Positions 45,785 to 57,399 of a stretch of DNA of 64,000 bases are shown one piece after another. The stretch spans positions 310,001-374,000 of the forward strand of contig CAJVGD010000006.1 in the NCBI GenBank assembly GCA_910890315.1, in the 5' to 3' direction. Position 1 is the stretch's first letter; each line of letters opens with the position of its first letter. This DNA is from Serendipita indica DSM 11827. Taxonomy: Eukaryota > Basidiomycota > Agaricomycetes > Sebacinales > Serendipitaceae. A model generated the notes under the pieces. The model made no database searches, was not told the DNA's origin, and saw nothing but the letters and a program-made list of their open reading frames with translations. The translations under genes and the position numbers were made by a program.

Positions 45785-46087
45785 TCGACCAGTGGTCCCA
45801 GACGGCTGTGGCTCATCTTCCAGTGCCAACGACACTCTGCGGCCAGAGACTCTAGCCAGTTCACCAAGGGCCCCAGCTCAAAGCTTTCTTTCTACGGAAT
45901 TGCTTACATGATGCAAGATAGTTTGTACCCAGACTGCAACTAGAACCTTGCTTCGGTCATTCTTGACGTCCAACTCATATCACAGCTCACGACGCGCATA
46001 CGTCTCTAGTACATCTACTTGTTTATTTGGTGATCATGTTACTCATATATTGCAGTCATAGCGACTTAATCGGACACAGCTCGTGCC
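45785..46087 (+). pseudogene. Decayed fragment of the GH17 gene
   Basis: This stretch aligns base by base with 55910-56213 inside the intact GH17 gene, at roughly 75-80% identity by eye. It includes the end of one exon (GSSSSAND-like, the QFTKDPNLKQSFYGIAY homolog, DALYPDC homolog), the intron with TTGCAG acceptor, and the start of the next exon. Substitutions have created stops and shifted the frame. Because the intron is kept, it arose by DNA duplication and not by reverse transcription. Confidence 0.85.
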
Positions 46088-46202
46088 CGCCGCTCTGTGC
46101 TCTGCTGCGTCAACTGGACATAGGAAGACTGTCAATCAAATGTCTTGCAGCGACTAGAGCGCACACCCCCGCACCTTTCTTGTTATCCTCCCATGCGCTC
46201 TT

Positions 46203-47579
46203 TACCCTCTGCTTTGGTCTGAGAGGCTGCTGTCGGTGTCTGGGAGAAGTCAGGGCGTTCGTAGCAATTTGTACAGACATACGCTACAAACTGGTTATAA
46301 TCATGCACACCTCGTTTAGGCTGACTCACGAGTAATTTGTCCACAAATGTCTGATACTTTCGCTCCACTTCTGCGATATTCCCGCGAGCTATGGACGATA
46401 CGAGACTGTATTCTGTGAATGGTATAAAAAACGGGTCAATTCCGGACGTACTCTAATGTAGCGGCCCAAACGTCTGGGCCTTGGAGGTACGCTCGACGAA
46501 CATTTCTTGTATTGACATTTCCTGACTCTTCAATCGCAGCACGGATGAAGGAAGCTGCTTTGATCGCATAGGTAGTCCTCTAGGTGGTTTTCGCGTTTGC
46601 AAGACATAGGCTGACCATTTAACATCTTACCTTTCTATCCAGGACTGGTGGTGCGCGTTCCACGAGGCCCATAAGACTTCGCAAAATAGTGCGAGATTGG
46701 TTCAATTTCTCGCTAATGGGTCTTTAGATATACTCAAAGCTCTAAATGTCCACACTCACTCGATAATTATTGCGTCCCATTGGATATCCTCTACCATGGT
46801 ACGCAGAATAAGTGCATCATCGGTACGTGCTTCCCAGAGAGTCTGCAATGTATATCGCGAATAAAAGAGTGAATCCCGGAGGAGGGAAAGAACAAACATC
46901 TGGGTCAATGGGCCTCGGTCCTCCCGACAACTTCGAGATCCGGAGAAGCTTGTCGACGACCATTCGGCGATGTTGCTCCCACGAATTGATACTTTGTCGG
47001 CACTCGAGAACCGATTTGGATTCAAAAATGTTGGAGTCGATGGTGTGATCCCAATTCTCGAGCAAAATTCTGGCCAAAAATCAGATTTTAGAGGACTTGG
47101 GAATCCTTTACTTGCTCCTCTAGCTGAAGCATGCGGCTTATAGCCTGTTTGAACCGCTCGAATGAGACACTGGGTGTTTCTTGCCCGAGTGTGCTATTCA
47201 TCGCGTTCTCAAGTCGGACGCATTCCTGTTGCGCAGCTCGAATGAATGCAAACGTCGTGAGAATGTTGACATGCGCCTCAAGGACAGTGTTTAGCGCCAC
47301 CTCTAGTAAACACCGGATCAGGATAGATGCTCCTTCTCGCTCCTTTGCACTCTGGTGGCCTTGCCCAAGAATAGCGTCGAAAATGGAGCACGTTCTTTCG
47401 CTCCCACTCTCTTTGCCGATTCCATCGCGTATATCTGGCCTCCTACTCCCTTGCGTTCTTGCCCCAGGATATGGATGTCTACCCATCGACTCTTTTGTCT
47501 CCGGGAATAGGTACTTTGGATCGTTTTGCTGCTTTGTATCAACATCTGCAAGATTCAGCGAGGCTACGATGTAGGGCAT
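46203..47579 (-). pseudogene. Family B, copy 3, lacking the 3' part
   Basis: Minus-strand B paralog starting MPYIVASLNLADVDTKQQND and running MGRHPYPGARTQGSRRPDIR, LLEVALNTVLEAHVNILTTF, ARILLENWDHTIDSNIFESK, TLWEARTDDALILRTMVEDI, EKLNQSRTILRSLMGLVE, RTTYAIKAASFIRAAIEE and KYQTFVDKLLVSQP. Exon borders match copies 1 and 2, and the frame is open. Homology stops about 46203, just past the intron acceptor whose exon begins ACACCGACAGCA. The helical 3' exons and the ubiquitin-like domain are therefore absent. It could still make a shortened protein. The lost end abuts the broken GH17 piece. Confidence 0.6.
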
Positions 47580-47585
47580 AGTAAA

Positions 47586-49170
47586 CTAGAACTGACCAAA
47601 AATCTCTCCAAAGAAGCCCTGTTTTGTGGGCCCTCTTTCCAATAGTGGAGTATGATCCGTAGCAGTGTATACGGATTCTACTTCTGCAGCAGCATTTGGT
47701 GACCAAGTTACATTAGGAACCGATGCTGGAGTATCCAGGGTAATGATTTGCAGGGTTTTAAGAGGTGAAGAGAGTGATTTGATATCTCCCTTGATCTGAA
47801 TAATTGCAATAGATGGCGTAGCAGTATGAACTGAGTAGATATCAACCGTCCCAGATGGAACCAGCGTTTCCGCACTGGCAAAGGTCTGCGGTCGACTGAA
47901 TTGACTTGTGGCAACCGATACTACTGAGGCACCAGAATGAGAACGATGAAAGGGAAAGAAGTTCCCATCCTCTCCATCCTTGTCCTCTTCGTCATCGTCG
48001 TTATTTTCATCATCCCCTTCAGGAGATGGTTTTGCGTATTCTCCGGGGAGCAAAGGCAAGACCCGACGATTCCAACCCAAGGGTTTGTCCGACCAACTTT
48101 CTGGCCAATTTAGAACACCGGAATGATGGCATTGTAACGTCCATTTACCATCTATATCGCCATCGGTCTCCCAAATTTTCTCCATGACTTCGGTGAGATT
48201 CTCGAAACTGCCCTCCATTTGCATTTCGGGGTATTTGAATAAGGAAACCCTGGATGGTGGCGGATTCAGCGCAAATATACGACCGCCACGATCTATAATC
48301 TATGAGTAACTACTCGAATATGCTGTGGATGTACCTTTGAGATGATGAACTCTGTTACGAGAGAATATAAGTCGACCTTCAATAGGGTCGTTTCCGGCTG
48401 TAGTCCAGTCCACTTGAAAATATCCCCTACTCATCACAACGTATAGCACATTTTCAACGCTGCCTTTCCACCCACGCAGCTCTTTCCTGTTGTTCTCGAT
48501 ATAGAAATGTGGTAATGATCCCAGAGGTGCATATTCGTTGTATCGACTAAATAAGAAGATGGCAATAAATGCCTCTCGACTGACAAGTCCCGGGACGGCT
48601 CCAAGGCGGTCAGGACAAGGTATTTGTCAAGGACGTTACGTACTGTATACGTAAGTCTTGGGTGTAATAGAAGAGCCATAGCATCTCGCAACAACTTCGC
48701 GCCGTGCTAGTCGTTTCTGTTGGGATTGAGGGACCATGCCAGCATCTATCTTGTTCTACCTACAAGCTTCGAACCAACTGTTGTTAGGATGCCTTGAGCT
48801 TGTCGATCTCTCTCCTCGGCCTCTTGCATTTTTGGTCTCCACGCTTGCAGCGGATATTTCGGGTCAAGTACATATTGCCTTGCTTCGTACCATGTGGCTT
48901 CATCTGGTCGGTGCATGAATTGAAATAAAGGATCCAGGTCACTTGTAATCATTAGCATGAATTATTTGCAAAGTTCCATTCGTACGCCATTGGTACAATG
49001 TACCCTTCGTCGATGGTGACAATGAGCTCCCAAGTGAAAACAACTCTGTACACATGATGCCGGGCATAACGAGAGAATGGGACGGTAAACGGGTCGCCTC
49101 CAATTAGACCCTGCGCTGTCATCTCGAGAGCAGCTTGTGGGATCAGACAGTGTGGGTCAAATCCCTCCAA
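47586..49170 (-). CDS. Family A protein, copy 3 (inverted relative to B)
   Basis: Unrecognised family. It starts MEGFDPHCLIPQAALEM at 49170, with RVVFTWELIVTIDEGYIVP, then DLDPLFQFMHRPDEATWYEA and RPKMQEAEERDRQAQGILTT. Then come QKRLARREVVARCYGSS, AVPGLVSREAFIAIFLFSR, NVLYVVMSRGYFQVDW, EGRLIFSRNRVHHLKG, ENLTEVMEKIWETDGDID and a tail with an Asp/Glu run (DDENNDDDEEDKDGEDG) ending FFGEIFGQF. Blocks match copy 2 in order. Intron borders between 48300 and 48950 are approximate. The 3' end lies 7 bases from the B copy 3 ATG on the same strand, unlike copies 1 and 2 where A and B diverge. Its C terminus may have been cut by the inversion. Confidence 0.55.
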
Positions 49171-49198
49171 TTATAGGCCCCACCCAGAGTGTCAGTGA

Positions 49199-49309
49199 GC
49201 CTCCCGGTGTTCTAGATTTCCTGATGATAAGGGGTGGCGGAACTGATGAGGAAGAAGCACCTGATCACAATTTGATAAGCTGCTGGCTATGTCCAATTGC
49301 ACAGGCCTA
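49199..49309 (+). other. Conserved A/B spacer frame, copy 3, detached from B
   Basis: Plus-strand frame reading VSEPPGVLDFLMIRGG and DHNLISCWLCPIAQA, homologous to 820-946 and 8638-8745. Homology to the other spacers breaks at CACAGGCCTA (about 49309). The continuation (CCCTACATCGTAGCC) is at 47577 at the start of B copy 3, which fixes the inversion breakpoints. Confidence 0.6.
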
Positions 49310-50656
49310 GACCATCTGCAATACTACGCAGTTATTCTGAGAGCAGGGCCTTGTTTTACCAGCCAGAACGGCCCTATGTATGGGTAGCAAGGCAGCTTTT
49401 GTCGCCATAGATGCAAAGGCTTGCAGCTGAAAACTCTCTGTGACAAGCTCGATCCGAAGGCTAAGATTCCCAGCAATGAACTTCGAAAGCAAGCAGGAAA
49501 GGAAATTGCGCAATTTGACCAACAGCCACTTGGCAAATTTGTCCAGCAAATACCACGGCCTTTCACGCACGGAAGCTAGTATCCTTACCCAACTCCGCAT
49601 ATACCTCTCAATGTATACCTCAGCTGTATCTGGACTGTGGACTTGCTCGTATGCACAAGATGTCAAATCCCAGAGACCGCAGTACATTCCCTTTTATGTG
49701 AGAAAGGTACACCGTGCAGTAAAAACAGCTCCGAGAGGCCGTAGGTCAATATATCGATTCAATCTTGCTTCGTTGCTTACCGCTCCCAAAGTCATCAAGA
49801 AGATCTTCGAGTATATCTACGCAACCAATCGTTTCCGGCATTACCAACCAAGGACGGAGTTGATTCGACTACCAGCAATGCATCATCCGATTCATCACCT
49901 CGATATCTCAACTCAAACTCTACCCTCTGAATCCTTCTAGGTCATCTGGGACCATATACTTTATTCAATTTCGCTATTCGACTACGTTATTTGTTCACAC
50001 TATTCAACGCATCAAGACTTCTCAAGAATTCATCGACATGCACACCCCTGAAGACCACGCTTTCCATCTAACCTCAAACGCATCAAGCAGCATACCACTG
50101 GCATCATCACCGCAATTGACATGGCTCCTTCCCGTACTGTCCCCTCTGCTTTCCCTTCGGCCCAGAGTGGCTCATGTATGTAAATTTCGCATGGAATATG
50201 CACAAAAATGCAAGAATGTCATACTTTAATTAGTAATTGGGAACTTTGAAACGAAATCTTTATCTTTCCTTATTTACGGACAATCAGAACAGGCAACAAG
50301 AGAGCACCAGATGATTCATGGAATAATCTTGGATAGCATTAGTGTGTACGACGTATGATCCGTTGCGCTGATGGTTCCCACAAGTGAGGCAATCAAGTAG
50401 CGACGCCTGTTTCGTTCGGGTGGACTCTCAGGTAACGATAAAAGTACTTTCTGAGCACATGATATCCTGTATATCCTCTCACGAAAGCACAGGTGCTTTG
50501 CATCACCAGACCCATTGGCAATCGCAAAAGCCGTTACATTGAAGGCCGGAAGGAGAGTGCACAGAAGAATGAATAGTTCTAGTTTGCTTGGGATCTTTAC
50601 AATAGTACGCCACAAATAATGACTAGGCAGCGTTGATCGCGGCACTCTTGAATGGA
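49310..50656. other. Intergenic with coding-like relic
   Basis: About 1.35 kb. Near 49440-49570 the plus strand reads KLDPKAKIPSNELRKQAG then IAQFDQQPLGKFVQQIPRPF before stops, which looks like an eroded exon of an unknown gene. The remainder shows no supported gene. Confidence 0.35.
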
Positions 50657-53600
50657 TCAAACCATCCAAGCTGACCCTTCTCCAAATGGTTTATCCCACG
50701 AAACTCGCTCGGTAGGATTCGCTTCTTCGTCTACTGCTTTCCGCAAGTACTCGACCTCCTTGTCTGCTGTAGACTGAGTGAGCTCTGCAATCTTCTGTTC
50801 TAGAACAGGCAGTTTCAACGGCATCGATGCCCCCGTGGCTAACGCCATATTCAAGAGCTCGAGGACGTTTGCATTCAACGGTTCAATGCTCAGAGCCTTT
50901 AGTTATAATCAGCCAAACTTAACAGCGCAATACAAGCGCGGGTGCTTACTTCGTGGTAGCGCTGAATGGCCTGATGATAGTCCATCTGCATGTGATAAAC
51001 CATCCCTAACGATGCCAGCGCGTTGGCGTGCCTCGGTTCGACGGTGAGAACCTTTTCGTACGCTTTCTCTGCCTCTGCAAAGTGTCTGTGCGAAAAATTA
51101 GATCCATATCAAAGTTGAAACTCGTACTTACCCCAGTTTGCGGTGAGCAGTTCCCAGGTTGCAATAGGTTGCTAGCCAATATTGCTCTGATGCTTGCGAG
51201 ACTTTTGCTAACTCGAGCGCCTTCTCAAAGAACATTACTGCATCGAGATAGCTGGTCTAATCAGCATCATAGAGGAGGGATAGGGAATAGAGCTTACTTT
51301 CCCTCGAGGTACTCAACGACGCCTTGCTCGTTATAGACAAGAGGGTCCGAATCGCACATGGACTGTGCAGTTTTCAGCGCGTCTGCAGCTAGGTTTAGAT
51401 GAGAAAGTGTGATTTGCTCCATCCCGATGAACAAATGCGGCAAATGTGACCTGCCAATATTCAACTTCGGGCCTCTGAGCCACACCTCGCCTACCCTTTG
51501 AAGAGCCGCGCACAAGTCGAGTACGCTGTAATGGCATGCTCATGTTCACCTTCCTTGGCAAACGTATGTGCAAATGCCACCCATCCGGGTGCATGTCGAG
51601 GGTCCATGATGGTGGATTTACTGAGATACTGCTTTGCTTCTCGCCATTTGGAGATGACAAGATAGTAGATGCCGACAGCGTACCAACTCATTGGCGATTC
51701 AGGCTCTTTATCGACGAGTTCGTGTGCCAGGATAAATAGTCGCGAGTGAAGATGTCGCAGATGATACATGCATGCAATGTGAATGGGAAGCGTCGGTAGA
51801 TGTATAGTCGAGATATCCAAGATGCTGCATTCATCCCAGGTCAGCGGAAAACGGCGAGTTTGATGGACGTACCGAGAAGTAACAACGAATGCGTCGACGA
51901 ACCGCAGTTGTGTATAAAGAGAATCCGCGAGTGTGTAAAGTATATCACAGTTCTGTCCGAGATCAAATTCGTCGGTAAGCTGCCTTCGAGCCTGTGATAT
52001 TTCTTCGGAATGCTTGATCTGCAGCCATGATTGAGTACCACCTTCAAGAGCGCAGTAGAGTTTCACCTTTTTGAGACGGACTGTGTACATTAGCCGTATA
52101 AAGTCGGCGTCCTCTGGAGTTTGTTCCTTGTACTTCAGCCCTTGAATCAACTCCCACTCTGCATCTTGAATCAGTTGAAGAGAAAGAAAGAAACAAGAAA
52201 GGGACCTTCGTCTACTGTCAGCATCTGACATTGAACGAGCATGTTATAAGCCTCGAAACACTTTATGTCCAATGCCAGAGCCTCCAAGAAGTTTTGTTTG
52301 GCTCTTTCGCTCCGATTAAGGCGCATATAGAGAATACCGCGCAAATAGCACATCGAGGCTTCGAGCTTTTTGAATTTAGGCCGAGCGTTTGGCTGGGATC
52401 TTGTTCTTACCTTTAAACCCCCATCACGATTCGCGACATGTGCGCCCGATTCAGCTGTTCCTGTTATAAGGCTAGACTTAGCTACGAAGAGATAGCGACT
52501 TACAGGTATCTCGAAACGGGTTCTCCTCGCCTAGTACCTCGAGAGCTTCTGTCCATTTGCCCAGACGGACCTTAATGAATGGTTAAAATCCAAGCAGCTT
52601 GGTCTATCCCCGACTCACTTGACACTGCGCGGCTAGATACCGACACATGACGCTGACGTCGACTAACCGGGTCGGTTTGGCTCCCTGGGTGCCTTGTATC
52701 CCCGAAACATCTCCAGGTTCGTGCAGTGGCTCAAGCTCGCCCGTGAGTGCAAACCTCTCTGCTCTGGCTAGTGACACTTAGCTGAACAACCTCAAGACTA
52801 ATGAGCCTCACCTTCTTCCAGTTTTCTTCCGTGGTCCATGTCGTCCATTGTATCCAAATCGATGACTTGCTTCATCGACTGCGGACCATCAAACGTAAAA
52901 GACGAGTCAAGATTGGGTTTGGGTAAGACATCTCCCTTGGACCTGTTCTCTCTTCCTGGAAGTTGTAGGCGTGGAACGGCTGTTGACATTGGGAGTTTGA
53001 ACGTAAAGTTTGTCGGACGCGTCGAAGCCAGGAAAGGGTCGTCTTGGAGACCCCCTTTTGTCTTTCCCTTTTATTGCTGATGTATGATTGCCGCCATTAC
53101 TCAAGGTGTGACGATGCTGGGCGTGGTATGGTGTGACAAACGGTTGAGAGCCCTGGCTCCCTAGCCCCAACCCGAGACCAAACGAAGCCGAAGCTAGTTT
53201 TTGTTCTCCTGGTTCTTCCTCTTCTTCTCCATCCTCATCCGATTCTGACGACTGTGTTATCGTAAAGGGTTTAGTTAGGAGACGCTCTGCTCGGGCGTAT
53301 TCTCCAGTTTGAAAATGAACTTGGGCGAGCCAAAATGCGTCGCTAGGATCATCTGTGCATAATAAGCGCAACTCTCTCACTTTGGAATTGCATACTTGTC
53401 CATGTGAGCACCTTGTCGCCCCAGAAAGCCGCCGTTTCGTATAAATGCTGGGTCATCGCATCGTGCCGCCATAGTCTCATTCGATCAACGAGAGTCCATT
53501 CTTCTTCATCCTCTTCGTCACTAGCAGTGAATTCTGATTCCTCGATGGAGCCGATGGAAGTGAATCCTACAGGTTCCGACTTGACGGTTTCTAGGTAGAC

Positions 53601-54197
53601 ATCGCTCGCCGATTTGTCTGGACTGTGATTTATGGACGTATCAAGCAATGAATCCTCTTCTGTGTACAAGCCTTTGGGATTGCTGGGAGTTCGAAAGGCA
53701 GGACGACTTGTATCGCCACTAGTAGCGCCGTTCCTCAGTAGTGATTCTCGTCGAGTAGAACGACTTCTTCCTCGTCTTCCTACACTTTCCTGACCTCGCC
53801 TCGCCATTGGCGATGAACCTAATGGTGATGCGAGCAGCATAGACGAATTTGGCGTCAGTCCAAGGATTCCATTGGATTTTCGTCCCTTCTTTCCAAAGTC
53901 TAGTTGAAAGCTCATCGACGCGTCGGCCACGACGGGTGTTGGAGTGGCAAAGGGGACTGCACCGGCATCGGTGTGCCGTTCAGGAGCTTTTGGTGGTAGA
54001 ATATTGGTTTCTGACTGTGCAGATGTCGAGGGAAGACTTTGCAATGTTCCAACAAGCGGCGCTGGACCCATCGAAAGTGCAGTTGTTATCCCACCGCGTC
54101 CTCGTCTGCCATTTCCTCTCGTGTTTGTAATTTTGCGCGTGTTTCCAGTGTTTGCTGCTCCTCTTCCGCGTGTTGCTTGAGGATTGCGAGGTATCAT
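50657..54197 (-). CDS. CDC16: Anaphase-promoting complex subunit Cdc16/Cut9 (APC6)
   Basis: TPR scaffold subunit of the APC/C ubiquitin ligase, which drives anaphase and mitotic exit. It starts MIPRNPQATRGRGAANTGNT at 54197. A ~280-residue basic, Ser-rich N-terminal region is followed by MRLWRHDAMTQHLYETAAFW and then tetratricopeptide repeats: SDAFWLAQVHFQTGEYARAE, CYLRGILYMRLNRSERAKQN, ALALDIKCFEAYNMLVQCQM, LFILAHELVDKEPESPMSWY, AVGIYYLVISKWREAKQYLS, STIMDPRHAPGWVAFAHTFA, DPLVYNEQGVVEYLEGK, YCNLGTAHRKLG and RHANALASLGMVYHMQMDYH. It ends PFGEGSAWMV. The order and the PMSWYAVG...YYL block are typical of Cut9. Over ten introns. Head to head with SDE2. Confidence 0.9.
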
Positions 54198-54336
54198 GGA
54201 AGAGGGTGGGTTCAAGTTTTGATCAACATTCCAACCAATGTCACCGACACTCTACAAGAGTGTGTATATAATTTAGTATTAGTTCTCTGATTGTTAGACT
54301 TTGTGGGCTGGTGCCAGTGGTGCACACCTCTTGGCC
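54198..54336. promoter_or_regulatory. Bidirectional promoter, CDC16 and SDE2
   Basis: 139 bases between two divergent start codons. It contains AT-rich TATATAATT (about 54266) but no gene. Confidence 0.6.
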
Positions 54337-55138
54337 ATGACCTTTACCGTGTTCGTCTCGGCGTTTGCGCCGTTTGGCAATTTTACACTTCAGACCGCGG
54401 AGGATGTCACTATAGAACAGCTATTTGACGAGATTGTGGAGAAGCGACCCCTATTGGAGCGGGTCAGCAGCCTCAGACTCTGCCCAACGTCGCAACCGCT
54501 CGCCGGAGCGTCCACAAGGCTCTCAGACCTATGTGAGGACGATGAATCCATGGTCTCATTCCGACTTTCGCCCAGTTTGCTTGGTGGAAAGGGAGGTTTT
54601 GGCTCGCAGCTCCGAGCTGCCGGTGGGAGGATGAGCAGTCAGAAGACGAGCAACAATGACTCGTGTCGTGATCTCTCTGGAAGACGGTTGAGCACACTCA
54701 AAGAGGCAAAGAAGTAAGTGGACAATGGAGCTGCTGTGAGATGTGATTGCTGACCAAAACAGACTTGCCGCGTATATAGAGAATGAACCAGCACGACGGA
54801 AAGCCGCTCAAGACCAACAAAAGGCCAAACTGGAAAAGCTGGAGAAGCAGCTGGGCATCACCCCCGGTGGCTCCAAGGACGGTCAGCCTGCCCATGCGGG
54901 TATGAAGCGAAGGTTAGATGATACCGAATTCCTCGAGGAAAGCCAGGAGTTGGTGGATAATGTCAAATCGGCCGTGGTCGAAGGTGAGATATGCTGGCTA
55001 TTGGTCCGCCCTCAGGACTAATATCACATAGGTCTGCTCAAGAAGCGCAAAAAGACAAAGATGGAGCCTCCTGCAGTACCCGCATCGGCGACGAGTTCTG
55101 AGACGACGGCCGCTCTTGCAACGACCGCTGTGGCCTAG
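54337..55138 (+). CDS. SDE2: Splicing/genome-stability factor SDE2
   Basis: SDE2 is made with an N-terminal ubiquitin-like domain that is cut off after Gly-Gly; the freed C-terminal part joins the spliceosome. The start MTFTVFVSAFAPFGNFTLQT opens the ubiquitin fold, followed by DVTIEQLFDEIVEKR and SMVSFRLSPSLLGGKGGFGS. The LLGG|KGGFGSQLRAAGGRMSS segment is the family's cleavage and processed start. The remainder has DLSGRRLSTLKEAKKLAAY, EKLEKQLGI, KRRLDDTEFLEESQELVDN and VVEGLLKKRKKTKMEPP. Three exons, about 225 residues. Stop at 55136-55138. The in-frame ATG at 54337 is chosen because it begins the ubiquitin strand. Confidence 0.92.
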
Positions 55139-55342
55139 TAGCTGTTCGTACCGGTGAATGTCATGCATAATAGCTGTGTCTACATGTTTTTCCTGAAGTT
55201 GTTGCTATTTCCGTCACGGGCTGACCGGAGGGCGGAAGATGAGCGCGTTTAGGCCACAGGCGGTGCTGGCTGTTGACAGGCGTCCCCGAGCATATATCAA
55301 GGCGCTCACACTGGTTGGACTCTACCATTGCAGACACTAGAA

Positions 55343-57088
55343 ATGAGCTCACCATCTCCTCAACTCAGAGATGCCCAAAACTATGCAAGAGATCGCCCGT
55401 CGTGGGGAGACCGTCCACCGTCCAGAGAGGATTTGGACAATTATTTTGACCACGAATTGCCCGCTCCTCACCGTCTTTCTGGATCCTATCTGAGTCCGTC
55501 TCACTCTCCGCGCGCATCGATGGAAAATCTGGCCAACAAGCCGCTCCCTTTGCCTGCCTTTGGCGGCACTGGCCCACGCTATCTGTCTCCGCTCGCCGCC
55601 GCAGAGGCCACGGCGACAGAAGGCGCAGGTATGCGCAATTCGAACTACTCGGAGATTAGCATGGTCGGCCTCAACAGCGGCCGGCCTCCTGTTCGACGGA
55701 GTACCTGGCTAGAAAAAGAGCAGACGCATCACCGGAAGAATCACAGACTCGTACGTAGCATATGTTATATGCCGGGATATCGTTGACACGCTTTTCTAGT
55801 TCATTATAGTCTGTTCCACCCTGACGATCCTCATCGTCCTCGGTGTTTCCCTCGGAGTCTTTTTCGGCACACGAAATAGCAAAAACAATACCGCAGCGGC
55901 AAGTGATCCTTCGACTACTGGTACCAGCGGTGGAGGTGGCTCTGGCTCATCTTCCGGTGCCAACGATACTGTGGCCGGAGACCCTAGCCAGTTCACCAAG
56001 GACCCCAATTTAAAGCAATCCTTCTACGGCATTGCTTATACGATGCAAGACGCTTTGTACCCCGACTGCAACGAGAACCTTGCCTCGGTTATTCTCGACG
56101 TCCAACTCATGTCACAATTGACCACGCGGATACGTCTCTAGTACGTCCGCTTGTTTCTAATGATACACAGTACTCATGTATTGCAGTGGCAGCGACTGTA
56201 ATCAGACCCAGCTCGTGCTCGAGGCCATCAAGCAAACGAAAGTGGATATGAAGATCAATGCGGCTATCTATATTCCGGTGGACGATGATGTAGCATACGC
56301 TCGACAACGCGACGCTCTGCAAAATGCGCTTCAGACGTACGGGGTAGACAATATCGAAGGGATCACGGTCGGCAGTGAGTCCGGTTCTCTGGAGATTGAC
56401 TGTACACTAATTTATTTGCAAAGACGAATTTATTTTAAATTACGTGACGAAGTACGGAGGTGATGGAGCGAGTGCAGATAGCGCTGTTGGTAGGAGGGCG
56501 GCGGCGCTCCTCAGCGAGAAGATTACCGAGACCCGGCAGTTCCTCAGTTCTCTGGGACACTCTGACGTACCAGTAGGAAGTGCTGATGCAGTGGGTCATT
56601 ACATTCACCTATCATGTCGAGACTCACGCGGCCGAAACTAGGGTGCCTACTTCAACAACGACCTGCTCAGAGTAATCGACTACGGCCTATCAAACGTACA
56701 TGCCTGGTTTGCTCCTACAACAGCAGCTGGAGCTGCTGCCTGGACGAATCAATTCTTCCAGGAGACCAACGTCGCTGCCGCAGCAGCAGTGAGCAACCAC
56801 CCCAGGATGGTCATCGCCGAAACCGGATGGCCGACTCATTCGAGTGACGCTGCACATGAAAACTCGGGTGCTGGAGTAGGAGGCGAAGCATCGGTCGCAA
56901 ATCTCCAGACCTTTTTGGATACGTTTGTGTGCCAAGCGAACAGCGCGGGAACACCGTATTACATGTTTGAATACTCCGATGTCGGATGGAAGGACCGTAT
57001 TTATGGGGGTGTCGAGGGGTACTGGGGCCTGTTTGATCAACATCGCAAACTAAAGGACCTCACGATTCCAGACTGCGCACACCAATAG
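55343..57088 (+). CDS. Membrane-anchored GH17 beta-1,3-glucanase
   Basis: Type II membrane protein with a GH17 glucanase domain outside, acting on cell-wall beta-1,3-glucan. The cytosolic part starts MSSPSPQLRDAQNYARDRPS. The membrane anchor is FIIVCSTLTILIVLGVSLGV, followed by a Ser/Gly linker. The GH17 barrel begins FYGIAYTMQDALYPDC, then VILDVQLMSQLTTRIRLYGS. The acid/base Glu is in GITVGNEFILN (split by an intron) and the nucleophile Glu in MVIAETGWPTHSS. Further markers are NVHAWFAPTTAAGAAAWTN and GVEGYWGLFDQHRKLKDL. Five exons. A decayed copy of its middle part lies at 45785-46087. Confidence 0.92.
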
Positions 57089-57399
57089 AGGCCACGACTC
57101 TTACGACCCAAGGACTCATGGACAAATGTTTGCAATCGTGTCTTTTAGTTTGTCAGATAATGATGTATATGCATAGCTTCATCGATGAGCGCCAGAAGCC
57201 GTGCGCCGCTTCTGCAGGGGTGGCGTCGTATAGGCGCCCACCAACCGTAGATTTGCACCGCGGGGAATTAGATAAACACCGTTTTCTACGGGATATCCCA
57301 CTCTCGGGGACAGTGGTCCCTCCGAAGACGACGAATAATCGGATTGGGCAACTTGGGGCCGCAAATAGCCTTGGTAAGAGATCGGGAACTGAGTCGTGT

